Positions 49,731 to 59,066 of a stretch of 64,000 bases of DNA are shown here, piece by piece. The notes under the pieces were generated by a model, which saw only the letters and a program-made list of their open reading frames with translations, ran no database searches and was not told the origin of the DNA. The DNA is from Streptomyces spirodelae. Lineage in GTDB: Bacteria > Actinomycetota > Actinomycetes > Streptomycetales > Streptomycetaceae. Each line of letters starts with the position of its first letter. Positions within the stretch are counted from its first letter, which is position 1. Both the position numbers and the translations under genes were made by a program. The stretch covers positions 248,001 to 312,000 of the forward strand of contig NZ_JAFFZN010000001.1 of assembly GCF_017676385.1 (NCBI RefSeq). The letters run 5' to 3'.

Positions 49731-50601
49731 CGACGTGAGCCGCATCGTGGCGGCCCGGGTCAACGACCCCGGCGCCATCGCCGCGGCGGCCGACCGACGG
49801 GTAAGGGCGACCTCCCTGTTCGGCGGGCACGGCAAGGCGATGATCATCGCCGCCGACCATCCAGCGCGCGGCGCCAACGCGGTCGGCTCCGACCCGTTCG
49901 CCATGGCCGACCGCTTCGAACTCCTGGAGCGGATGTGCCTGGCGCTGGAGCGGCCGGGCGTGACCGGGGTGCTGGCCACGGCCGACATCCTGGAGGACCT
50001 GCTGCTGCTGGGTGTGCTGGACGGCAAGAGTGTCTTCGGGTCGATGAACCGGGCCGGGCTGGCCGGTTCGGTCTTCGAGATCGACGACCGGTTCACCGGC
50101 TACGACGCGGAGACGATCGCCGCGATGGGCTTCGACGGCGGCAAGATGCTCGCCCGTATCGCCCTCGACGACCCGGCGACCCCCGCCGCGCTGGCGAACA
50201 CCGCGCGGGCGGTCGACGAGCTGAACGACCGCCGGCTGATCGCCATGGTGGAGCCGTTCTGGTCGTTCTGGCAGGACGGGCGCATCCGCAACGACCTCTC
50301 CCCCGAGGCCGTCATCAAGTCCGTCACCACCGCTTCGGGCCTGGGCCGCCGCAGCGCCTACACCTGGCTGAAGCTGCCGGTCGTGCCCGACCCCGAGGCG
50401 ATGGAACGCGTCCTGTCCTCCGCCACGCTGCCCGCGCTGCTGCTGGGCGGCGAGGTCGAGGACCCGGAGGCCGCCTTGGCCTCGTGGAGCCGTGCGCTGA
50501 AGCTGCCCACCGCACAGGGGCTGGTCGTGGGGCGTTCCCTGCTCTACCCCGCGGACGGCGATGTCGCCGGCGCCGTGGACCGGGCGGTGAGCCTGCTGTG
50601 A
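49720..50601 (+). CDS. Cgl0159-family (beta/alpha)8-barrel aldolase-like protein
   Basis: A 293-residue TIM-barrel protein of the kind named after Corynebacterium Cgl0159, regularly found next to iolC in actinobacterial inositol clusters. Segments include GHGKAMIIAADHPARGANAV, GVLATADILEDLLLLGVLDG, FGSMNRAGLAG, MGFDGGKMLARIALDD and a late WLKLPVVPD. By position it probably replaces IolJ, cleaving 2-deoxy-5-keto-gluconate-6-phosphate to dihydroxyacetone phosphate and malonic semialdehyde; this is inference. The GTG start overlaps iolC by 11 bp and its stop overlaps the iolB start (GTGA). Confidence 0.8.
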   Translation: MLSDDVSRIVAARVNDPGAIAAAADRRVRATSLFGGHGKAMIIAADHPARGANAVGSDPFAMADRFELLERMCLALERPGVTGVLATADILEDLLLLGVLDGKSVFGSMNRAGLAGSVFEIDDRFTGYDAETIAAMGFDGGKMLARIALDDPATPAALANTARAVDELNDRRLIAMVEPFWSFWQDGRIRNDLSPEAVIKSVTTASGLGRRSAYTWLKLPVVPDPEAMERVLSSATLPALLLGGEVEDPEAALASWSRALKLPTAQGLVVGRSLLYPADGDVAGAVDRAVSLL

Positions 50602-51101
50602 GCGAGACGAGCACGTACCACCTGCCCGCGGGCACCGCGGCCGAGGGCCCGTACGACCTCCTGGTCACGCCCGAGTCGGCGGGCTGGGGACACTCAGGGC
50701 TCAGGACCCTGGCCCTGGGTCCTGGCCGGGCCCACACGCTGGCCACCGGGGACTCGGAGTTCCTCGTCCTCCCGCTGACGGGCGGCTGCACGGTCACCGT
50801 CGACGGCCGGACCTTCGAACTGGAGGGCCGGAGGGACGTCTTCGACTCGGTCACCGACTTCGTGTACCTCCCCCCGGAGTCGGAGGCCGTCCTCAACAGC
50901 GCGTCAGGCGGCAGGTTCGCGCTGCGCCCGTCGGCCGCCGCGCCGGGCTACGACCTCTACTGCCTGAACGTGATGGCGGGTCCCGGACAGGACCGCGCCT
51001 GGCTGATCTGCGACGACCCGGCACACGGCTGGGTGCGCTCGACGTGGGGGACCCAGGACGTCGATGCGCGGCTGCCCTTCGGAGGGGACCAGGATCGATG
51101 A
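50598..51101 (+). CDS. iolB: 5-deoxy-glucuronate isomerase with internal deletion
   Basis: IolB is a bicupin of about 270-300 residues; this frame encodes only 167. The N-terminal cupin is normal (ETSTYHLPAGTAAEGPYDLL, HTLATGDSEFLVLPLTGGCT, GRRDVFDSVTDFVYLP) through GRFALRPSAA. The sequence then jumps straight to APGYDLYCLNVMAGPGQDRA, then WLICDDPAHGWVRSTW, the extreme C-terminus. Missing are about 110 residues with the conserved cluster of the type SSYPPHKHDE...LEE and GWHGP, the metal-binding active site. The reading frame is kept. Stop/start overlaps with both neighbours (GTGA and ATGA) are intact, so the operon is unbroken while the enzyme is probably inactive. Confidence 0.85.
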   Translation: MSETSTYHLPAGTAAEGPYDLLVTPESAGWGHSGLRTLALGPGRAHTLATGDSEFLVLPLTGGCTVTVDGRTFELEGRRDVFDSVTDFVYLPPESEAVLNSASGGRFALRPSAAAPGYDLYCLNVMAGPGQDRAWLICDDPAHGWVRSTWGTQDVDARLPFGGDQDR

Positions 51102-52981
51102 ACACCGTACGACTGACCACGGCCCAGGCTCTCGTCCGCTTCCTGGCCGCCCAGTACAGCGAGCGCGACGGGCACGAGCAGCGGCTGATCCCCGGTGTGT
51201 GGGGGATCTTCGGTCACGGCAACGTGGCCGGCGTCGGGCAGGCGCTGCTGCAGGCGGCGGTCGCCGAGGAGGCCGAGCTGCCCTACTACCTGGCGCGGAA
51301 CGAGCAGGGCATGGTGCACGCGGCCACCGCGTTCGCGAAGATGCGCGACCGGCTTGCGGCCTACGCCTGTACGGCCTCGACCGGGCCCGGCTCGACCAAC
51401 ATGCTCACGGGTGCCGCGCTGGCGACGACCAACCGGCTGCCGGTGCTGCTGCTGCCCAGCGACATGTTCGCCACTCGCACGCCCGACCCGGTGCTCCAGC
51501 AGCTGGAGGACACCAGGGGCGGGGACGTGACGGTCAACGACGCCTTCCGTCCGGTGTCCAAGTTCTTCGACCGCGTCTCGCGGCCCGAGCAGTTGATCCC
51601 GGCCGCGCTGGCGGCGATGCGGGTGCTGACCGATCCGGTCGAGACGGGGGCCGTTACGCTGGCCCTGCCGCAGGATGTGCAGGCCGAGGCCATCGACTGG
51701 CCGGAGTCCTTCTTCCGGCGCCGGGTGTGGCATGTGGGCCGCCCGGCGCCGGAACCCGCGGCGGTCGAGCGGGCCGCCCGGCTGCTGCGCGCGGCGAAGA
51801 AGCCGCTGATCGTGGCGGGCGGCGGCGTCGTCTACTCCGGCGCCCACACCCAGCTGCGGGCGTTCGCGGAGGCGACCGGTATCCCGGTCGCGGACACCCA
51901 CGCGGGCAAGGGTGCGGTGGCCTGGGATCACCCCTGCGCGGTGGGCGGCATCGGCTCCACCGGCGCGTACGCGGCCAACGAGCTGGCGCGCGAGGCGGAT
52001 GTGGTGCTGGGCATCGGGACGCGCTACAGCGACTTCACCACTGCTTCCCACACCGTCTTCGGCAACCCGGACGTGACCTTCGTCAACCTCAACGTGGCCC
52101 GCCTGGACGCCGTCAAGCACTCGGCCGAGCCGGTGGTGGCCGACGCCAGGCTCGGTATCGAGGCCCTCGCGGGCGCGCTGACCGGCTGGCAGGTCGGTCC
52201 GGAGTACAGGACCCGCACCCGTGAACTGATCGCCCGCACCCGGCAGATCGAGGACGAGTGCTTCGCCCCCGACCGCGATACCGGCGGCCTGCCGGCCCAG
52301 ACCCAGATCCTCGGCGCGCTCAACGAAGCCCTCGGCGACCGCGACGTGGTCATCAACGCGGCCGGGTCCATGCCCGGCGACCTGCAACAGCTGTGGCGGG
52401 CCCGCGACCCCAAGGCGTACCACGTCGAATACGCCTACTCCTGCATGGGCTACGAGGTAGCCGCGGGCGTCGGCGCCAAGATGGCCGACCCCACGCGTGA
52501 GGTCGTCGTCCTGGTCGGAGACGGTTCGTATCTGATGATGGCTCAGGAGATCGTCACCATGGTCTCGGAAGGGCTGAAGGTCGTCATCGTCCTGGTCCAG
52601 AACCACGGCTTCGCCTCCATCGGCTCCCTCTCCCAGGGCCTGGGCTCGCAGCGGTTCGGCACCAAGTACCGCTACCGCAGCGCCGACTCCGGGCTGCTCG
52701 ACGGCGACGTGCTCCCCGTCGACCTGGCCGCCAACGCCGCCTCCCTCGGCGCCGACGTCCTCCACGCCACCACCGTCGAGGAGTTCCGCACCGCCATGGA
52801 GAAGGCCAAGGCAGCCGGCCGCACCACCGTCGTCCACGTCGAGACGGATCTGTACGGACCCAACCCGCCCGGCCACGGCTGGTGGGACGTGCCGGTCAGC
52901 CAGACGTCGGCCCTGGAATCCACCCGCAGCGCGTACGAGACCTACGCCGCGCACAAGGCCACCCAGCGCCATTACCTCTGA
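51098..52981 (+). CDS. iolD: 3D-(3,5/4)-trihydroxycyclohexane-1,2-dione acylhydrolase
   Basis: A 627-residue thiamine-diphosphate enzyme that opens the inositol-derived ring to 5-deoxy-glucuronate. It has the three ThDP-enzyme domains: an N-terminal Pyr domain with Glu69 in YLARNEQGMVHAATAFAKM, a central Rossmann-like domain (KPLIVAGGGVVYSGAHTQLR) and a C-terminal PP domain with the GDG...N motif (VVVLVGDGSYLMMAQEIVTM, VQNHGFASIG near residue 475). ATG 51098 overlaps the iolB stop as ATGA. Its product is the substrate of IolB, whose gene just upstream is internally deleted. Confidence 0.93.
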   Translation: MNTVRLTTAQALVRFLAAQYSERDGHEQRLIPGVWGIFGHGNVAGVGQALLQAAVAEEAELPYYLARNEQGMVHAATAFAKMRDRLAAYACTASTGPGSTNMLTGAALATTNRLPVLLLPSDMFATRTPDPVLQQLEDTRGGDVTVNDAFRPVSKFFDRVSRPEQLIPAALAAMRVLTDPVETGAVTLALPQDVQAEAIDWPESFFRRRVWHVGRPAPEPAAVERAARLLRAAKKPLIVAGGGVVYSGAHTQLRAFAEATGIPVADTHAGKGAVAWDHPCAVGGIGSTGAYAANELAREADVVLGIGTRYSDFTTASHTVFGNPDVTFVNLNVARLDAVKHSAEPVVADARLGIEALAGALTGWQVGPEYRTRTRELIARTRQIEDECFAPDRDTGGLPAQTQILGALNEALGDRDVVINAAGSMPGDLQQLWRARDPKAYHVEYAYSCMGYEVAAGVGAKMADPTREVVVLVGDGSYLMMAQEIVTMVSEGLKVVIVLVQNHGFASIGSLSQGLGSQRFGTKYRYRSADSGLLDGDVLPVDLAANAASLGADVLHATTVEEFRTAMEKAKAAGRTTVVHVETDLYGPNPPGHGWWDVPVSQTSALESTRSAYETYAAHKATQRHYL

Positions 52982-53015
52982 GCCCCGCTCGCACACCTGT
53001 GAGGAAAACCGCACC

Positions 53016-54515
53016 GTGAAGACCATCCCGCACTGGATCAACGGCAGCCCGATCGAGGGCTCCAGCACGCACACCCAACCGGTGTTCAACCCGGCCACCG
53101 GCGAGCAGCAGTCCCATGTGGTGCTGGGCAGCGCCGCCGACGTGGACACCGCCGTCGAAGCGGCGTCCGCCGCCTTCGAATCCTGGTCCGAGTCGTCCCT
53201 CAGCCGGCGCGTCCAGGTCATGTTCGCCTTCCGGCAGCTCCTCCTGGACAACGAGGAGGAGCTGGGCCGGATCATCTCGGCCGAGCACGGCAAGACCGTC
53301 GAGGACGCGCGCGGCGAGATCACGCGCGGCCGGGAAGTGGTCGAGTTCGCCTGCGGCCTCGGAGACGTTCTCAAGGGCAGCTACTCCGACCAGGTCTCCC
53401 GCGGCGTGGACGTGCACAACTTCCGGCAGCCCCTCGGCGTCGTCGCCGGGATCACCCCGTTCAACTTCCCCGCGATGGTGCCGCTGTGGATGCACCCCGT
53501 CGCCATCGCCACCGGCAACACCTTCGTCCTCAAGCCCAGTGAACGCGACCCGTCGGCTGCCAACTTCGTCGGCGAGCTCTACCGGAAGGCAGGGCTGCCC
53601 GACGGCGTCTTCAACGTCGTGCACGGGGGCAAGGACGCCGTGGACGCCCTCCTCGGCCACCCCGGCATCGAAGCCGTCTCCTTCGTCGGCTCCACGCCCA
53701 TCGCCAAGTACGTGCACCAGACCGCCACGGCCGCCGGCAAGCGTGTCCAGGCACTCGGCGGCGCCAAGAACCACGCCGTCGTACTGCCCGACGCCGACCT
53801 GGAATTCGCCGCCGGCCACATCACGGCCGGCGCCTACGGGTCGGCCGGTGAGCGCTGCATGGCCGTCTCCGTGGCCGTGGCGGTGGGCGAGGCGGCCGAT
53901 GCTCTGGTCGAGGTCCTGGAGCGCAAGGCCCGCGAGGTCACGGTCGGCCCCGGCGACGCACCCGGTACCGACATGGGTCCACTGGTCACCAAGGCCGCAC
54001 AGGAACGCGTCGAGAACGCCGTCGGCACGGCGGCCACCCAGGGCGCGACCGTCGTGGTGGACGGCCGCGGTCTGAAGGTCGACGGCCACGAGAACGGCTT
54101 CTTCACCGGCCCCTCCCTCCTCGACCACGTCACCGCCGAGATGGACGCCTACCAGCAGGAGCTGTTCGGCCCCGTACTGGCCGTCGTCCGGGTCGGCACC
54201 CTCGACGAGGCGATCGAACTGATCAACGCCAACCCCTACGGCAACGGCACCGCGCTGTTCACCGCCTCCGGAGAAGCCGCCCGCCGCTTCCAGCGCAAGA
54301 TCAAGGTCGGCATGATCGGCGTCAACGTCCCCGTGCCCGTCCCGATGTCGTACTACTCCTTCGGCGGCTGGAAGGACTCCCTCATCGGCGACTCCCCCGT
54401 CCACGGCCCCGAAGGCGTGCGCTTCTACACCCGCCCCAAGGTCGTCACCACCCGCTGGCCCCGGCCCGCGGTACAGCAGGCGGCTGCCGGGTTCTCCTTC
54501 CCCACCTCCAGCTGA
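53016..54515 (+). CDS. mmsA: CoA-acylating methylmalonate-semialdehyde dehydrogenase
   Basis: A 499-residue aldehyde dehydrogenase of the MmsA/IolA type, converting malonate semialdehyde (and methylmalonate semialdehyde) to acetyl-CoA or propionyl-CoA with NAD and CoA. Diagnostic features are HWINGSPIEGSSTHTQPVFN at the start, AGITPFNFPAMVPLWMHPVA, the NAD-site VSFVGSTPIAKYV, and the nucleophile Cys281 in GSAGERCMAVSVAV, where the R-C-M context is typical of MmsA. GTG 53016 follows GAGGAAAA. It lies 34 bp after iolD and supplies the last step of inositol catabolism. Confidence 0.93.
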   Translation: MKTIPHWINGSPIEGSSTHTQPVFNPATGEQQSHVVLGSAADVDTAVEAASAAFESWSESSLSRRVQVMFAFRQLLLDNEEELGRIISAEHGKTVEDARGEITRGREVVEFACGLGDVLKGSYSDQVSRGVDVHNFRQPLGVVAGITPFNFPAMVPLWMHPVAIATGNTFVLKPSERDPSAANFVGELYRKAGLPDGVFNVVHGGKDAVDALLGHPGIEAVSFVGSTPIAKYVHQTATAAGKRVQALGGAKNHAVVLPDADLEFAAGHITAGAYGSAGERCMAVSVAVAVGEAADALVEVLERKAREVTVGPGDAPGTDMGPLVTKAAQERVENAVGTAATQGATVVVDGRGLKVDGHENGFFTGPSLLDHVTAEMDAYQQELFGPVLAVVRVGTLDEAIELINANPYGNGTALFTASGEAARRFQRKIKVGMIGVNVPVPVPMSYYSFGGWKDSLIGDSPVHGPEGVRFYTRPKVVTTRWPRPAVQQAAAGFSFPTSS

Positions 54516-54557
54516 GCACCTCGCTGGAGCCCGTCCCCTCTGCCTGTACCACCCCCG

Positions 54558-54586
54558 TCCCCTTCCCTCCCTTCCCCTCCCCTCCC
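54558..54586 (+). other. 29-nt all-pyrimidine tract upstream of the iolE-like gene
   Basis: Between mmsA and the next gene one strand is purely C/T for 29 nt (54558-54586), a composition bias that can form triplex or slipped structures. It may be incidental to the promoter or leader of the gene at 54601. Confidence 0.5.
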
Positions 54587-54600
54587 GTAAGGACTGATCC

Positions 54601-55551
54601 ATGGCTACGGCGCCATCCCCGCTCCGTACCGTCGCGGGCAATCTCTGCCTCGGCTCAGCGCCCGATTCCTGGGGCGTCTGGTTCCCCGAGGACGAGCACC
54701 AGGTCCCCTGCACCCGTTTCCTCGACGAGCTGGCGCAGGCCGGATACACCTGGCTGGAGCTCGGCCCGTACGGATACCTGCCCACCGACCCCGCGGTCCT
54801 CGCCGAGGAGCTCGCCGTGCGCGGACTGCAGGTCTCCGGCGGCACCGCCTTCGGCGCGCTGCACCGTCCCGAGGTGTGGGACGAGATGCTGGCCCACGTC
54901 CGGAAGGTGGCAGAGCTCACTTCCGCGGCCGGTGCCCACCACCTCGTCCTGATTCCGCCCATGTACCGGGACGAGAAGACCGGCGACTTCACCGAGCCCC
55001 CCGAGCTGACGTCCGAGCAGTGGGCCGGCTTCGGCCGGAACGCCGACCGGCTCGGTAAGCTGTTGCTCGACGAGTACGACATCCGGCTGGTCCTCCACCC
55101 GCACGCGGACAGCCACATCCAGACGCAGTCCGAGATCGAGCGGCTGCTCAACGAGTCCGACAGCCGCTACACCAATCTCTGCCTGGACACCGGGCACGTC
55201 GCATACGGCGGCGGTGACAATCTCGACCTCGTGCGCCGCTTCGGCGAGCGCGTGGGATATGTGCACATCAAGCAGATGGATCCGGCGGTGCTGGCGCAGG
55301 TGGCCGCCGAGAACCTCTCCTTCGGGGAGGCCGTCAAGCGAGGCGTATGTGTGTCACCCCCCGAGGGGGTGCCCGACCCCGCCGACGTGGTGGACGCGCT
55401 CTCCCGGCTCGACGCCGAGCTCTTCGTGATCGTCGAGCAGGACCTGTACCCATGCGCTCCTGAGGTGCCGCTCCCCATCGCGGTGCGTACCCGGGAGCAC
55501 CTGGCCGGCTGCGGCCTGACCGGAACCCGGCGCCCGAACAACAACCGGTAG
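54601..55551 (+). CDS. iolE: TIM-barrel inosose dehydratase-like protein
   Basis: A 316-residue xylose-isomerase-like TIM barrel. It starts GNLCLGSAPDSWGVWFPEDE, a segment typical of actinobacterial IolE-annotated proteins, and contains LELGPYGYLP, LVLHPHADSHIQTQSEIERL, CLDTGHVAYGGGDN and GYVHIKQMDP, providing the Glu/Asp/His metal ligands. IolE dehydrates scyllo-inosose before IolD acts. The locus has a second TIM-barrel gene at 58111, so which performs dehydration and which is an isomerase is not certain. ATG 54601 follows GTAAGGACTGATCC. Confidence 0.75.
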   Translation: MATAPSPLRTVAGNLCLGSAPDSWGVWFPEDEHQVPCTRFLDELAQAGYTWLELGPYGYLPTDPAVLAEELAVRGLQVSGGTAFGALHRPEVWDEMLAHVRKVAELTSAAGAHHLVLIPPMYRDEKTGDFTEPPELTSEQWAGFGRNADRLGKLLLDEYDIRLVLHPHADSHIQTQSEIERLLNESDSRYTNLCLDTGHVAYGGGDNLDLVRRFGERVGYVHIKQMDPAVLAQVAAENLSFGEAVKRGVCVSPPEGVPDPADVVDALSRLDAELFVIVEQDLYPCAPEVPLPIAVRTREHLAGCGLTGTRRPNNNR

Positions 55552-55560
55552 GAGGCGGCC

Positions 55561-57015
55561 ATGGATGTCAGAGACGACGCGACAAGCAACGAGGCAGCCC
55601 CGAACCCGACGCCTCCGGTGCCCTCCACCGCCCTCGACGACGCGCCGCCCGCCGTCCGGCGCCGACTGCGGCTGATCACCTGGATCGCCACCTTCGGCGG
55701 CCTTCTGTTCGGCTACGACACCGGCGTCATCAACGGCGCACTGCCGTACATGACCGACGATCTGGGACTGACCCCGGTCACCGAGGGCATGGTCACCAGC
55801 TCGCTGCTGCTCGGTGCGGCGCTCGGCGCGGTCACCGGCGGGCGGCTGTCGGACGCGCGGGGGCGGCGGAAGAACATCCTGCTGCTGGCCGTGGTGTTCT
55901 TCATCGGTGCGCTGGGCTGCTCGCTGGCCCCCAGCACCGAGGTCATGATCGTGGCCCGGTTCGGGCTCGGCCTCGCGGTCGGCGGCGCCTCTGTGACGGT
56001 GCCCGTCTACCTGGCCGAGGTCTCCCCGGCCGAACGCCGCGGTGCGCTGGTCACCCGGAACGAGCTGATGATCGTCACCGGTCAGCTGCTGGCCTTCTCC
56101 TGCAACGCGGCCCTCGCCCAGGTCGGTGGCGAGTCCGGCGGCGTATGGCGGTGGATGCTGGTGCTGGCGACCTTGCCGGCCGTGGTGCTCTGGTTCGGCA
56201 TGCTGGTCATGCCGGAGAGCCCCCGCTGGCTGGCCTCCAAGGGCCGCTTCCCCGACGCGCTCAAGGTGCTCCAGCAGGTCAGGTCGCAGGCGCGGGCCGA
56301 GGCCGAGTTGAGCGAGGTCACCGCGCTGGCCGTCAAGGACGAGCAGGAGAAGCTCGGCGGCTGGAAGGACATGAAGGCCACTCCGTGGGTGCGCAAGCTG
56401 ATGTTCGTCGGCTTCGGTATCGCGATCGTGCAGCAGATCACGGGCGTGAACACGATCATGTACTACGGCACCCAGATCCTCACCGAGGCCGGTTTCGAGT
56501 CGAACAACGCGCTGGTCGCGAACATCGCCAACGGTGTGATCTCGGTGCTGGCCACCTTCGTCGGCATCTGGCTGCTGGGCCGCGTCAACCGTCGCCCGAT
56601 GCTGATGTCCGGGCAGCTGGGGACCATCGCCGCGCTGCTGCTGATCGGCGTCTTCTCGCTGACCATGGACTCCGGTACGGGACGCGCCTTCGCGGTGCTG
56701 GCGATGACCATCACCTTCCTCGCCTTCCAGCAGGGCGCGATATCCCCGGTGACCTGGCTGATGCTCTCGGAGATCTTCCCGACGCGGATGCGCGGCTTCG
56801 GGATGGGTGTGGCGGCCGTTGTGCTGTGGCTGACCAACTTCGTGATCGGGCTGGTCTTCCCGTCCCTGGTCTCCGAGATCGGGGTCTCCAACACCTTCTT
56901 CCTGTTCGTCGTGGCGGGCCTGTTCTCCTTCGCCTTCGTGAAGCTGTTCGTCCCCGAGACCAAGGGGCGCACCCTGGAACAGCTCGAGGACGACCTGCGC
57001 GCCCGCTTCTCCTGA
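55561..57015 (+). CDS. MFS sugar porter, probable myo-inositol transporter
   Basis: A 484-residue, 12-helix major facilitator of the sugar porter family. Signatures are TFGGLLFGYDTGVINGALPY in helix 1, GRLSDARGRRK in loop 2-3, VPVYLAEVSPAERRGALVTR, PESPRWLASKGR, QQITGVNTIMYYG in helix 7 and VPETKGRTLEQLE at the end. The N-terminal 40 residues are a Pro/Ala/Asp-rich cytosolic extension. It begins 9 bp after the iolE-like stop, inside the inositol operon, so uptake of myo-inositol (IolT/IolF role) is the probable function. Galactose- or xylose-type substrates cannot be excluded from sequence. Confidence 0.88.
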   Translation: MDVRDDATSNEAAPNPTPPVPSTALDDAPPAVRRRLRLITWIATFGGLLFGYDTGVINGALPYMTDDLGLTPVTEGMVTSSLLLGAALGAVTGGRLSDARGRRKNILLLAVVFFIGALGCSLAPSTEVMIVARFGLGLAVGGASVTVPVYLAEVSPAERRGALVTRNELMIVTGQLLAFSCNAALAQVGGESGGVWRWMLVLATLPAVVLWFGMLVMPESPRWLASKGRFPDALKVLQQVRSQARAEAELSEVTALAVKDEQEKLGGWKDMKATPWVRKLMFVGFGIAIVQQITGVNTIMYYGTQILTEAGFESNNALVANIANGVISVLATFVGIWLLGRVNRRPMLMSGQLGTIAALLLIGVFSLTMDSGTGRAFAVLAMTITFLAFQQGAISPVTWLMLSEIFPTRMRGFGMGVAAVVLWLTNFVIGLVFPSLVSEIGVSNTFFLFVVAGLFSFAFVKLFVPETKGRTLEQLEDDLRARFS

Positions 57016-57094
57016 TCCCCTCCGTCCCGTTTCCGGGAGCGCCGTCGGCCGACACCGGCCGGCGGCGCCCCGGGGACCGTAGAAAGGAATCCCC

Positions 57095-58114
57095 ATGACT
57101 GTGCGTGTAGGGGTCATCGGCGCCGGAATGATCGGCCAGGATCACATCCGCCGGCTCACCGACGTCATCGCGGGGGCCCGGGTCACCGCGGTCACCGACA
57201 TCGACGGCGGCCGCGCCGGTGAGGCAGCGGCCCGGGTCGGCGCCCGTACGCTGCCCGACGGCCCGGCCCTCGTAGCCGCGGACGACGTCGACGCCGTGCT
57301 CGTCACCTCCTGGGGCCCCACCCACGCCGAGCACGTGCTGAACGCCGTCGCGGCCAAAAAGCCCGTCTTCTGTGAGAAGCCGCTGGCCACCACCGCCGAG
57401 GACTGTCTGCGCATCGTGGAGGCGGAACGCGCGCACGGCCGCCGGCTGGTCCAGGTCGGCTTCATGCGCCGGTACGACGCCGGATACCGGCAGCTGAAGA
57501 AGGTGCTGGACGGCGGCTCCATCGGTACCCCGCTGATGGTCCACTGCGCCCACCGCAACCCCAGCGTGCCGGACTCCTACCACTCCGCCATGGCGGCCCA
57601 GGACACGGCCGTGCACGAGATCGACGTACTGCGCTGGCTGCTGGACGACGAGATCGTCTCGGCCCAGGTGATCACCCCGCGCCCCACGAGCAAGCGGTTC
57701 GAGCACCTCAAGGACCCGCAGATCATGCTCTTCGAGACCGCGCAGGGCGTACGCATCGATCTGGAGGTCTTCGTCAACTGCCAGTACGGCTACGACATCC
57801 AGTGCGAGACCGTCGGCGAGAGCGGGCTGGCCCGGCTGCCCGACCCGGCGGCCGTCGGCGTCCGCACCGCAGGGCAGCACGGCACGGCGGTGCCGCAGGA
57901 CTGGAAGGGCCGGTTCGGCGACGCCTTCGACACCGAGTTCCGCGAGTGGATCGCCTCCGTCGAGGCGGGCGGCGTGCCGACCGGTCCGTCCGCCTGGGAC
58001 GGCTACGCCGCCACCGTCATCACCGACGCCACGGTCCGCTCCCTCGAATCGGACCAGCAGCCCGTCACCGTCGACATGAAGCCCCGGCCCGCTCTCTACG
58101 GAGGCCCCGCGTGA
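57095..58114 (+). CDS. iolG: Inositol 2-dehydrogenase (Gfo/Idh/MocA family)
   Basis: A 339-residue NAD-dependent dehydrogenase. The Rossmann start [20 protein letters not shown], the Gfo/Idh motif [12 protein letters not shown] (catalytic Lys) and [14 protein letters not shown] with the active-site Asp/His region are all present. In inositol catabolism IolG oxidises myo-inositol to scyllo-inosose, and genomic context supports that here. RBS AGAAAGGAA lies just before ATG 57095. Its stop overlaps the following gene's start as GTGA, indicating coupling. Confidence 0.9.
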   Translation: MTVRVGVIGAGMIGQDHIRRLTDVIAGARVTAVTDIDGGRAGEAAARVGARTLPDGPALVAADDVDAVLVTSWGPTHAEHVLNAVAAKKPVFCEKPLATTAEDCLRIVEAERAHGRRLVQVGFMRRYDAGYRQLKKVLDGGSIGTPLMVHCAHRNPSVPDSYHSAMAAQDTAVHEIDVLRWLLDDEIVSAQVITPRPTSKRFEHLKDPQIMLFETAQGVRIDLEVFVNCQYGYDIQCETVGESGLARLPDPAAVGVRTAGQHGTAVPQDWKGRFGDAFDTEFREWIASVEAGGVPTGPSAWDGYAATVITDATVRSLESDQQPVTVDMKPRPALYGGPA

Positions 58115-58980
58115 AGATCGCCCTCGACCCCTATATGCTCCGCTCGCTGCCGCTGGACGAGATGGTGCGTACGGTGGCCGAACTCGGCTACGAGTACATC
58201 GAGTTGTCGCCGCGCGACGACTTCATGCCGTTCTTCCTGCACCCGCGGGCGGACGACCAGCGCGTCACCGAGCTGAAGGACTCGCTGCGGCGGCACGGCG
58301 TCAAACTCTCCTCGGTGCTGCCGCTGTACAAGTGGTCCTCGCCGGAGGAGACCGAGCGGCAGACCGCCGTACGGTACTGGAAGCGGATGATCGAGATCAC
58401 GGCGGAGCTCGAATGCCCGCTGATGAACTCCGAGTTCAACGGCCGGCCGGAGCGGGCCGCAGAGAGCGAGGCGGCGTTCTGGCGCTCGATGGAGGAGCTG
58501 CTGCCCGTCTTCGAAGGCGAGGGCATCGCGCTGAACCTGGAGGCGCACCCGGACGACTTCTGCGAGGAGAACGCTCCGGCGGTCGATCTGGTCCGCGCCA
58601 TCAACAAGCCCTGGGTCGGCTACCTCTACTGCGCCCCGCACACCTTCCACCTCTCCGGGCCCGGCCAGACCGGCTCGGATATCGCGGCGATGCTGCGCTA
58701 CGCCGGTGACAAGCTGCGGCACGTGCACATCGCCGACACCTTCAACCACAAGGGCTCGTCCGGGCTGCGCTACATCCTCAACCCTCCGGGCACGCCGGCG
58801 CGTATCCACCAGCACCTCGACATCGGCCAGGGCGAGGTGGACTGGGACACCTTCTTCGGCACCTTGCGGGAGCTGGAGTTCGACGGTGTGGCCACCGCCT
58901 GCGTCTTCGCCTGGGAGGAGCGGGCCCGCGAGTCCTCGGCGCTGATGCGGGAGCGCATCGCCAAGGAGCTCGCCCGCTGA
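58111..58980 (+). CDS. Sugar phosphate isomerase/epimerase-type TIM barrel (IolH/IolI-like)
   Basis: A 289-residue xylose-isomerase-like TIM barrel. It contains [40 protein letters not shown] metal strand (seen as [11 protein letters not shown]), [33 protein letters not shown] and [14 protein letters not shown], giving Glu/Asp/His metal ligands. It ends the operon, coupled to iolG by a GTGA overlap. It resembles IolH or IolI (inosose isomerase) but the distinction is not possible by eye. A hairpin terminator follows at 59017-59048. Confidence 0.82.
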   Translation: MKIALDPYMLRSLPLDEMVRTVAELGYEYIELSPRDDFMPFFLHPRADDQRVTELKDSLRRHGVKLSSVLPLYKWSSPEETERQTAVRYWKRMIEITAELECPLMNSEFNGRPERAAESEAAFWRSMEELLPVFEGEGIALNLEAHPDDFCEENAPAVDLVRAINKPWVGYLYCAPHTFHLSGPGQTGSDIAAMLRYAGDKLRHVHIADTFNHKGSSGLRYILNPPGTPARIHQHLDIGQGEVDWDTFFGTLRELEFDGVATACVFAWEERARESSALMRERIAKELAR

Positions 58981-59016
58981 GGCACCCCGTCAAGGCGGCC
59001 CCGCAGCACGGCAGAC

Positions 59017-59048
59017 CGGCCCGTCCGCGTTCCGACGCGGGCGGGCCG
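59017..59048. terminator. Bidirectional terminator at the end of the iol operon
   Basis: CGGCCCGTCCGCGT (59017-59030) pairs with ACGCGGGCGGGCCG (59035-59048) with one mismatch and a TCCG loop. It separates the convergent iol operon and CBS-domain gene. Confidence 0.75.
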
Positions 59049-59066
59049 TCCCGTGACGGGGCGGGG

